Shown here: positions 48,510-54,328 of the stretch, piece after piece
How the letters are laid out: each line of letters begins with the position of its first letter
How positions within the stretch are numbered: the first letter of the stretch is position 1
Made by a program: the position numbers and the translations under genes
From: an uncultured Oscillospiraceae bacterium
GTDB lineage: Bacteria > Bacillota > Clostridia > Oscillospirales > Acutalibacteraceae
DNA: 54,328 nt
Assembly (NCBI GenBank): GCA_958366985.1
Contig: CATXDC010000018.1
Span: 1-54,328, forward strand
Direction of reading: 5' to 3'
The notes under the pieces: generated by a model
Told to the model about the DNA's origin: nothing
The model's input: only the letters and a program-made list of their open reading frames with translations
Database searches by the model: none

Positions 48510-49148
48510 ATGGCATTTGATTATAAAAAAGAGTATAAGGAATTTTATTTACCACCTAAAAAACCTCAAATAATTAAAATACCGACTATGAATTTCATTG
48601 GAGTAAGAGGAGAAGGTGATCCCAATGAAGAAAACGGAGCCTACAAAGAGTCAATCGGCTTGCTTTACTCGGTTGCCTATACAATTAAAATGAGCAAAAA
48701 GGGTGATAAAAAGATTGATGGATATTTCGATTATGTGGTTCCGCCTCTGGAAGGATTCTGGTGGCAGGATGGCATAAAAGGCGTTGATTATACTCATAAG
48801 GAAACATTTAAATGGATATCTCTAATAAGACTTCCTGAGTTTGTGACAAAAGAAATATTCAACTGGGCAGTTAAAGAAGCCAGCAGGAAAAAGCAAAATG
48901 ATTTTTCGAAAGTAGAGTTCCTTACCTATGATGAGGGCTTATGCGTTCAGTGTATGCATATAGGGCCTTATGATGACGAACCTGAAACTGTACGGACTAT
49001 GCATGAGTTTATAAATGAGCAGGGATACATTTTGGATTTTGAAAGTGGCCGGTATCACCATGAAATTTATCTGAGTGATGTACGTCGCTGTAAGCCTGAA
49101 AATCTGAAAACAGTTATTCGCCATCCTATAAAAAGTAGATTATATTGA
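48510..49148 (+). CDS. GyrI-like domain protein, long form
   Basis: 212 residues from the ATG at 48510 with AAGGAGCG upstream; the longer frame begins inside the VOC gene. MAFDYKKEYKEFYLPPKKP followed by TMNFIGVRGEGDPNEENGAYKESIGLLYSV is the opening of the GyrI-like (SbmC-related) branch; FWWQDGIKGVDY and CMHIGPYDDEPETV carry the conserved Trp and the His-x-Gly-Pro-Tyr loop. Second GyrI-like member of the cassette. A terminator follows. Confidence 0.87.
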   Translation: MAFDYKKEYKEFYLPPKKPQIIKIPTMNFIGVRGEGDPNEENGAYKESIGLLYSVAYTIKMSKKGDKKIDGYFDYVVPPLEGFWWQDGIKGVDYTHKETFKWISLIRLPEFVTKEIFNWAVKEASRKKQNDFSKVEFLTYDEGLCVQCMHIGPYDDEPETVRTMHEFINEQGYILDFESGRYHHEIYLSDVRRCKPENLKTVIRHPIKSRLY

Positions 49149-49155
49149 TACAATA

Positions 49156-49196
49156 ACAAAAACGCAGAAAGTTTTAATGACTGACTGCGTTTTTGT
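49156..49196 (+). terminator. Terminator of the WYL/GyrI cassette
   Basis: 12-bp perfect stem ACAAAAACGCAG and complement, 17-nt loop, T-rich 3' arm. Confidence 0.75.
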
Positions 49197-49344
49197 TTGG
49201 CTTTAGAGTAATATATAGGGTGTTTAAAAGATAATTTAAAGGTTAAAAAGTAAATGTCATGTTTAGTTGACAAATTTCCAAGGATAAATGGTAGAAGAAT
49301 TGGAGATGAATTTGATATAATTTGGCTTAAGGAGGAAATAAAAT

Positions 49345-50115
49345 ATGGCATTTCAGGAACAATTGATTTTATACAGAAAACAGTTAGGATTATCTCAGGA
49401 GCAGCTGGGTAATCTGATAGGTGTATCCCGACAAACTGTTTCTAAATGGGAACTTGGAGAAACAACTCCGGAAATGGAAAAGCTTATTCAGCTTAGTCGA
49501 ATATTTAAAACATCCATTGATAAACTTGTTGGTAATGATTACGCAGAGCCTCAGCAGTCAGATTTAAAACAGGCAGAAAAAGTCGAAATTCATTTGCATC
49601 GCTGGCATTACGAATATAAAAGTCAGCGAACTTTGTTTGGTATCCCGTTAATACATATTAATATTGGTCATGGATTATATAAAGCTAAAGGAATCATTGC
49701 AGTCGGTATGGTTGCCAGAGGAATTTTATCTGTCGGCGGATTGTCTATGGGAATTATTTCTTTAGGAGGTATTTCCTGCGGATTGTTATCTATCGGAGGA
49801 ATTTCGTTGGCGCTTTTAATGGCTATTGGAGGATTTTCGCTAGGTACGATTGCAATGGGAGGTTTGGCATTAGGCATATTTGCACTGGGAGGAGCAGCCT
49901 TTGGCGTTTACTCAGTGGGTGGTGCTGCAATGGCATTAAAAATAGCTGCCGGAGGATATGCCAGCGCTCCTGTTGCAATAGGTGACAGTGTAAGAGGGCA
50001 ATATATTTTTGATATTAATGACCAGTTGTATTCAAATGAAATACGAAATGCAATACTTAACAAATTTCCTGAAACAAGGAATTTTATAGTTGAACTGTTC
50101 AGTATGATCAAGTGA
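49345..50115 (+). CDS. XRE-family HTH protein with Gly-rich decapeptide repeats
   Basis: 256 residues, AAGGAGG upstream. Residues about 5-60 are a Cro/CI-type helix-turn-helix (LGLSQEQLGNLIGVSRQTVSKWELGE). After a linker, about 113-210 consist of about nine ten-residue repeats with the pattern G-x-x-S/A-x-GG-x-S/A-x (for example GILSVGGLSM, GIISLGGISC). The tail (YIFDINDQLYSNEI) is polar. The repeats have no charged residues and could be membrane-embedded helices with Gly zippers or a beta-solenoid like pentapeptide-repeat proteins. Its target is unknown. A TGTCA-N8-TGACA inverted repeat near 49257-49274 could be its operator. Confidence 0.85.
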   Translation: MAFQEQLILYRKQLGLSQEQLGNLIGVSRQTVSKWELGETTPEMEKLIQLSRIFKTSIDKLVGNDYAEPQQSDLKQAEKVEIHLHRWHYEYKSQRTLFGIPLIHINIGHGLYKAKGIIAVGMVARGILSVGGLSMGIISLGGISCGLLSIGGISLALLMAIGGFSLGTIAMGGLALGIFALGGAAFGVYSVGGAAMALKIAAGGYASAPVAIGDSVRGQYIFDINDQLYSNEIRNAILNKFPETRNFIVELFSMIK

Positions 50116-50134
50116 ATTTTAATATTTACAGTAT

Positions 50135-50166
50135 AAAACGCTCTACCTTTTCGGGCAGAGCGTTTT
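50135..50166. terminator. Terminator between the XRE gene and the M20 peptidase gene
   Basis: 10-bp stem AAAACGCTCT and complement, 12-nt loop, T-run. The genes converge here. Confidence 0.75.
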
Positions 50167-50195
50167 TACACTTTCCTAAAGAAACAAAATGTATT

Positions 50196-51596
50196 TTATC
50201 TCATATTAAGACCAGTAATATATTTTTTATAGAAGTTTACACATTCTCCGATAGATGAAACATCGAGGTTTTCGTTATCGCTGTGAACAGTTGCAAACTG
50301 CTCCTTTGAAAGACTTATAGGTGCAAATCGGTAAATATTATCTGCAACATCGCTTAATCTTCGGGCATCAGTACCGGCTGTAAGAAGATATGGGGCGACT
50401 ACTACTGAGGGGAATATTTCATTAATAACACTGCGCAGATAATCAAAGGATGCACATTTAAAATCAGCAGGTCTGCAATAATCACTGCTTTCAAGTTCTA
50501 CTGTAATTCCGTATTTTTCAGCAACTTTTTTGAATGTCTCTACATCTTTTTCGAGATCATCTTCTCTTACGCAGCGGAAGAATGCAGTAGCCCTAACTTC
50601 CTTTGACTGAATATGATCCTTACCGTCAACAGTTTCAATTTTGTTAAAGGACACTGTTGTACCGAGCATTGCACCTACCTGAGCATTTATTTTTGGCAGG
50701 ATTCCGAGCATAGGCCTGCGGAAAAATTTCCAGCTTGTAAATATGCATCTGAGTGGATAACTCATGTAGGGCATAGTTTCGAGGAAAGTTGCTTCAACCT
50801 CAGGATAAAAACGTCTTATGTATTTGATGTTTTCAGCTTCACATATAAACTGACTCATTCTAACTATGGGGTTATCACTTTTACAGGTAAGTCCCGAATG
50901 ACCGCCGTCTGCCTTTGTGTCCTTTTTTGCGGTACAGCGGTAAGCATGTCTGCCTTTTTCATGAACGGCTATCATAGCGCATCGGCGTTTGACTGTAGGA
51001 ACCATTCCGTCTACAATTGCTCCGCCTTCGTCGAGAACCGTTTCAAAATGTATTTTGTTTGTCTTGAAGTATTCTAAAGCATTCAGCATTCCGTCTCCGC
51101 TTGTTTCTTCGTTGGCAGAAGAGGCAATGTATACGTTGCAGGGAAACTCTGTATTTTCACTTAGCAATTCTTCCACAGCTTGCATTTCGGCAAAAAGTGG
51201 AGTTTTGGTGTCTACTGTTCCTCGTCCGAACATTTTGTCGTCGTGTATTTCAGCACCGAACGGAGGATATTTCCAATTTTCCGAAGCGTCAACAACATCG
51301 TGGTGACTCATAATGAGAATATTCTTATCGCTTTTACCCTCGATTTTGAATAAAAGGCAACGTTCAACTGGTATTTTTCTGCCTTCTTTGTGCAGAAGGG
51401 GAAACTCATTTTCAATAATTTCATAAAACTTTTTATATTGGTCGTCATTTCTGCCGTCTTCCTTATATACGGTCTGACAGCCAATCATTTTCTGCAGCTT
51501 TTTTATATACTCCTGTAAATGAGCACTGTCAGCGCCGACATTAGGATCGTCGGTTGTCGTTCTTTTTTTAGTTGCTGTTATAGCTTTAATTAACAT
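50196..51596 (-). CDS. M20-family metallopeptidase (PM20D1/CPS1-like)
   Basis: 466 residues, GGAGG 6 nt before the ATG. Zinc ligands and catalytic residues are visible: LIMSHHDVVDA (His and catalytic Asp), GRGTVDTKTP (bridging Asp), SSANEETSG (general-base Glu and ligand Glu), and HSDNE-type His near the C-terminus (VHSDNENLDVSS). The dimerisation domain is inserted at about 205-340. No signal peptide. M20 enzymes cut dipeptides, N-acyl amino acids or carbamoyl groups; the length and GRGTVDTK motif favour the carboxypeptidase-S/N-acyl-amino-acid branch. It is last in an operon with a GPH transporter and an ATC-hydrolase-like protein, 33 bp behind the transporter. Confidence 0.88.
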   Translation of the reverse strand: MLIKAITATKKRTTTDDPNVGADSAHLQEYIKKLQKMIGCQTVYKEDGRNDDQYKKFYEIIENEFPLLHKEGRKIPVERCLLFKIEGKSDKNILIMSHHDVVDASENWKYPPFGAEIHDDKMFGRGTVDTKTPLFAEMQAVEELLSENTEFPCNVYIASSANEETSGDGMLNALEYFKTNKIHFETVLDEGGAIVDGMVPTVKRRCAMIAVHEKGRHAYRCTAKKDTKADGGHSGLTCKSDNPIVRMSQFICEAENIKYIRRFYPEVEATFLETMPYMSYPLRCIFTSWKFFRRPMLGILPKINAQVGAMLGTTVSFNKIETVDGKDHIQSKEVRATAFFRCVREDDLEKDVETFKKVAEKYGITVELESSDYCRPADFKCASFDYLRSVINEIFPSVVVAPYLLTAGTDARRLSDVADNIYRFAPISLSKEQFATVHSDNENLDVSSIGECVNFYKKYITGLNMR

Positions 51597-51629
51597 AATT
51601 AACCTCCGTTGCAGTGTTAGTTAACAGTT

Positions 51630-53039
51630 TCAATTTTTGTCATCTGACTGTTCCTGTCTGTATTTTTTGATAATACCCATAACTTTTTTGTCATTGTACA
51701 TTAAAAAGAATATTGCTGACACAAGGCTAAAGCCGGAAGCAAATAGTCCGGTTAATTTTATGCCTTGTAAAGTAACGGTTTCACCAGGTGCTGCGCCGAT
51801 TGCAAGAACACTTGAAACTATTACCATTGCAATTGCATAGCCGATTTTTTCTATAAACGATTTCGAAGCGGAGAAAATACCCTCTCTGTTAACTCCGTTC
51901 TGAAGGCTGTCTGCTTGAATAATATCCGATACAACAGCCTGAGGTAAAACGTTAATTGCGGCAAATGGATAGGCGACTGCTATACCCATTAAGATGCCAA
52001 GCAGAAGTTCACGTCCGGGCATCATGTTAACAATGCTGTCGCCAAAGTAAATCAGGAAGAACAACACTGTAAACATGAAAGAAGCAATTATCAAAAGTAT
52101 TCGTTTGTTATACTTTCTGCTTATGTGAAGTATAAGTGGGAAGCAGGCTATAGCGGTTACAATTGCAGCGAGCATAACAAGAAAAGCCTGAGATTCCGGA
52201 ATATGTATAAGGTCAACAATATAGTAAATCATTGTTGTTTGGAAAAATGCCATTGATATGTAGCTTGCAAGATCTCCGACGGTGAATATAACGAAATTTT
52301 TGTTTTTAAAAACAGATTTAAAAGACTGAATAAATGGATCTGATGGGATACTTGTATTCTGCAAATATTTCTTTTCGTTAAAGGCAAACGCACTTGCAAG
52401 AAGGCAAATGAGTCCTACAACAGCAAAAATGAGGAATACAACTCTCCAAGACCACAAAGGTGATAAACCTGCATTTTTGAAAAGACTTACAAACAGAGTT
52501 GCAGCATACATTACAGCGCTGGAGCCCATAAAGAAAACTGTACTTATGGCATAATATCCTACACGTGTTTTGGGGTCGGGAATTATTTCCGGAATAAGAG
52601 CACGCTGAGGGATAAAATACAATGTATAGGCGACGTAATACATAACTATGAAAAATCCAACCCAAACAGCATTTAAAGCACTGCCGGCTGCAAAGGGAGC
52701 AAAGAAAATCATAAGTACGCAAACGGCGTAAGGAATAGCAGATACCCTCATGAACGGCATACGTCTGCCCCATTTGCTTGTACATTTATCAGACCAGTCT
52801 GCAACAATGGGGTCTGTAACAGCGTCTACAACTTTGCTTACACCTGTGATAAGAGCCATAATCGTAATAAATCCCAAAAGCTTGTTTGAAGGCAGCAAAT
52901 TAGGCAGGCCTGATGCCGCAGTAGGCTGATAAAAATAAAGCAGGTAGTTACCTATCATACCATTGAATAAGCCTTTTGCAATATCTGCAAGGAAAAACTG
53001 AATTACCTTGCCTCTGGGCAAAACTTTATTTTCACTCAT
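51630..53039 (-). CDS. GPH-family MFS transporter
   Basis: 469 residues from the ATG at 53039 with AGGAGG 5 nt upstream; the frame to 53075 adds 12 Arg-rich residues without a site. Twelve membrane segments; DAVTDPIVADWSDKCTSKWGRRMPFM is the GPH loop 2-3 motif. It overlaps the upstream ATC-hydrolase-like gene by 8 bp. GPH members usually carry sugars, but the peptidase and hydrolase partners suggest an amidated or amino-acid-linked compound; this is inference. Confidence 0.87.
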   Translation of the reverse strand: MSENKVLPRGKVIQFFLADIAKGLFNGMIGNYLLYFYQPTAASGLPNLLPSNKLLGFITIMALITGVSKVVDAVTDPIVADWSDKCTSKWGRRMPFMRVSAIPYAVCVLMIFFAPFAAGSALNAVWVGFFIVMYYVAYTLYFIPQRALIPEIIPDPKTRVGYYAISTVFFMGSSAVMYAATLFVSLFKNAGLSPLWSWRVVFLIFAVVGLICLLASAFAFNEKKYLQNTSIPSDPFIQSFKSVFKNKNFVIFTVGDLASYISMAFFQTTMIYYIVDLIHIPESQAFLVMLAAIVTAIACFPLILHISRKYNKRILLIIASFMFTVLFFLIYFGDSIVNMMPGRELLLGILMGIAVAYPFAAINVLPQAVVSDIIQADSLQNGVNREGIFSASKSFIEKIGYAIAMVIVSSVLAIGAAPGETVTLQGIKLTGLFASGFSLVSAIFFLMYNDKKVMGIIKKYRQEQSDDKN

Positions 53040-53562
53040 TGTTTGCCTCCTTCTCCGCATTTTCATCACGGACAAATCTTATTTTGCAGCACTCGCATCC
53101 TTCGGCGATAGTCTGCTCAAGGTTGAGTTTACCGCCAAACTGAGAAATTATTCCTCGGTCACCGCACATTGCACAGTCACAGAGCTTTTTGATTTTTTCG
53201 TCATTATATCCCATTTTCTGCCATGCCTTTACAAGAGGGCAGTAATAAAAATCGATTGAAAGTTTATCGGGAGTGCTCTCGATTATATTCATCTCGAAAA
53301 CCTTACGGGCAAAATATCCGAAAAGATTTTTCTTTAAAACACGAAAATCCTTTGAGCCTCCTGAAAGTGTTTTGCCTTGAATACATCCGCAGCGTCTTAT
53401 GGCGTCTCCGGCATATTCTTCCATAGGAAGTCCATGCTTTTCAGCTTCGTCAGACAAAACTGCCAGCCACATGGCACGGTGCTCGAGTTGTTCCCTTATT
53501 CTTCCAAACGCATAGCGGCTCAGCGGATTTTTTAATCCGGTTTCATTTTTGATTTTACTCAT
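53032..53562 (-). CDS. L-2-amino-thiazoline-4-carboxylic acid hydrolase-like protein
   Basis: 176 residues. It resembles the ATC-hydrolase family: YYCPLVKAWQKMG, LCDCAMCGDRGIISQFGGKL and EGCECCKIRFV form the Cys-rich C-terminal half typical of the family. The founding enzyme opens the thiazoline ring on the route from ATC to cysteine, but most relatives in gut Clostridia have unknown substrates. Eight Cys in 176 residues is notable. First gene of the operon; promoter at 53617-53645. Confidence 0.8.
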   Translation of the reverse strand: MSKIKNETGLKNPLSRYAFGRIREQLEHRAMWLAVLSDEAEKHGLPMEEYAGDAIRRCGCIQGKTLSGGSKDFRVLKKNLFGYFARKVFEMNIIESTPDKLSIDFYYCPLVKAWQKMGYNDEKIKKLCDCAMCGDRGIISQFGGKLNLEQTIAEGCECCKIRFVRDENAEKEANNE

Positions 53563-53616
53563 AACAATCCCTCTTTTATACTTTAATTATTTAAATAGAA
53601 AAATCGTATATTTTGT

Positions 53617-53645
53617 ATTGTACATTTTCAGTAAGTATAAATCAA
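53617..53645 (-). promoter_or_regulatory. Promoter of the ATC-hydrolase/GPH/M20 operon
   Basis: Minus strand TTGATT (53645-53640), 17 bp, TACAAT (53622-53617), about 55 bp before the start codon. Confidence 0.55.
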
Positions 53646-53963
53646 TTGATTTTTACAAAATTAACTATTTTTTTAATATTTAAAGTCGAAAAAACAATAA
53701 ATTATACAATTAATTACAATAATCTTTAAGATTTAATACACATATTGTTAACTAACATTTATTATTAACTTTGAGAAATGAATGTGTGTTTGTTGTATAG
53801 AAATGCTGTTTTCTTTGCGCTTTACTTAATAAGATAAAGAAACTTAGCAAAACGAATTTTTTAATATCAAATATTGTACAAGTAGTGTTTTATGTTTAAC
53901 ACCATACGATTAGTTTAGTGGATGATTATGTATAGTGAGCAGATCAATGTGGTACGCATCATA
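53646..53963. other. AT-rich gap, no gene seen
   Basis: About 320 bp of A/T runs with stops in all frames and no strong hairpin. It separates the minus-strand operon from the frameshifted small membrane protein. Confidence 0.5.
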
Positions 53964-54189
53964 ATGAAAGAATTTTTTAGAATTGCTTTGTCAATTATAA
54001 GTATAATTTCTTTTGTTTTTGTTTTAATGTTCGGTATAACTGGGATAATATATGAATTGTTAGGACACAAGAACTATGAAAAATGCTTGAGATTTTTAAA
54101 ATTCTGTGGGGCTTGGATGTGTTTGGATGTTTATGTTCGGATGTGTAATAATTTTTATTACTTATCTTTTACGTAAAAAGTTTTGTTGA
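53964..54189 (+). pseudogene. Small two-helix membrane protein, apparently frameshifted
   Basis: From the ATG at 53964 the frame reads MKEFFRIALSIISIISFVFVLMFGI, a clear membrane helix, then a Lys/Glu-rich loop (GHKNYEKCLRFLKFCG). About 54113 that frame turns unconvincing (ending NFYYLSFT), whereas another frame reads VWMFMFGCVIIFITYLLRKKFC to a TGA at 54189, a second helix with a positive end. One missing or extra base in the G-rich stretch near 54108-54125 would join them. No good ribosome binding site was found. It may be a pseudogene or a sequencing error. Family not recognised. Confidence 0.45.
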
Positions 54190-54275
54190 ATATCATATAA
54201 AACATTTTACTAAATTAAAAGTAACAGAGGAATTTGTAAGAATATAAAACTAGTAACAAATAATTTTAATATTAA

Positions 54276-54328
54276 GTCATGACCACCCCTAAGAGGGGTG
54301 GCATGACGAGCGGCCTATAAGGCCTTAA
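54276..54328. repeat. Strong hairpin at the window edge, possible mobile-element end
   Basis: GTCATG-A-CCACCCCT, 3-nt loop AAG, then AGGGGTGG-CATGAC: 14 paired bases with one bulge (54276-54307). A second small inverted repeat, GGCC-TATAA-GGCC, follows at 54312-54324. There is no U-tract, so it does not look like a terminator. Sub-terminal hairpins of this form occur at ends of IS200/IS605-type elements, but no transposase is in the window, so this remains a guess. Confidence 0.35.

Overview
The window looks like chromosome from a low-GC, anaerobic, spore-forming Clostridia species, probably of the Ruminococcaceae/Oscillospiraceae type found in gut or rumen. This is an inference. It rests on an essentially complete SpoIVB, Spo0A, sigma-G and uninterrupted sigma-K set, three GPH-family sugar transporters, a Thr-Pro-Asp linker of the kind seen in secreted proteins of fibre degraders, and Firmicutes-type ribosome binding sites and promoters. 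Several starts are TTG or GTG, or lie downstream of the longest-ORF start. Where a Shine-Dalgarno site decides the start I moved it and say so.

Layout. 1-5.9 kb (minus strand): a secreted protein cut by the window edge, with a 9-bp repeat encoding its linker; a leucine-rich-repeat lipoprotein; and a two-gene ABC exporter with a long coiled coil. 6.1-9.5 kb: an AraC regulator divergent from a DUF5107/TPR protein, then a GNAT acetyltransferase. 9.6-11.1 kb: tRNA-Leu(UAA) and initiator tRNA-fMet flank one AT-rich accessory gene that may have an ADP-ribosyltransferase fold. 11.3-20 kb: a GPH transporter with a large charged C-terminal domain, then guaA and carAB. 20-28.4 kb: MATE pump plus MarR regulator with a clear operator; PHP metallohydrolase divergent from a GPH transporter/ChbG deacetylase operon; cupin; tandem-domain ThyX; SDR.

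28.4-30.3 kb is mostly non-coding: a likely 6S RNA downstream of a DUF1292 gene (minus strand), and on the plus strand a promoter-to-terminator transcript of about 520 nt with many complementary segments and no long ORF. I could not assign that RNA to a family. 30.3-33.5 kb: cytidylate-kinase-like protein, a hypothetical protein, MscS channel and CDF transporter. 33.7-39.3 kb: Lrp-type regulator, a three-subunit proton-translocating transhydrogenase, then lactate dehydrogenase. The transhydrogenase beta subunit carries three tandem copies of its NADP(H)-binding domain III, where the known family has one. This is the most striking feature of the window. 39.4-46.1 kb: a UPF0340 protein, then spoIVB, spo0A, sigG, a six-hairpin glycosidase and sigK. 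The sigG ribosome binding site lies inside the hairpin that ends spo0A.

46.2-49.1 kb: a WYL regulator followed by GyrI-like, TfoX-like, VOC and second GyrI-like genes, with the same GACA-N6-TGTC operator in front of the regulator and of the first effector gene. 49.3-54.3 kb: an XRE protein with Gly-rich decapeptide repeats, a minus-strand M20 peptidase / GPH transporter / ATC-hydrolase-like operon, a frameshifted small membrane protein, and a strong hairpin at the right edge that may belong to a mobile element outside the window.

Together the genes suggest a saccharolytic fermenter: glycoside import, sugar deacetylation and glycosidase on one side, redox balancing by transhydrogenase and lactate dehydrogenase on the other. 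Assignments rest on motif recognition by eye; no database search was run.
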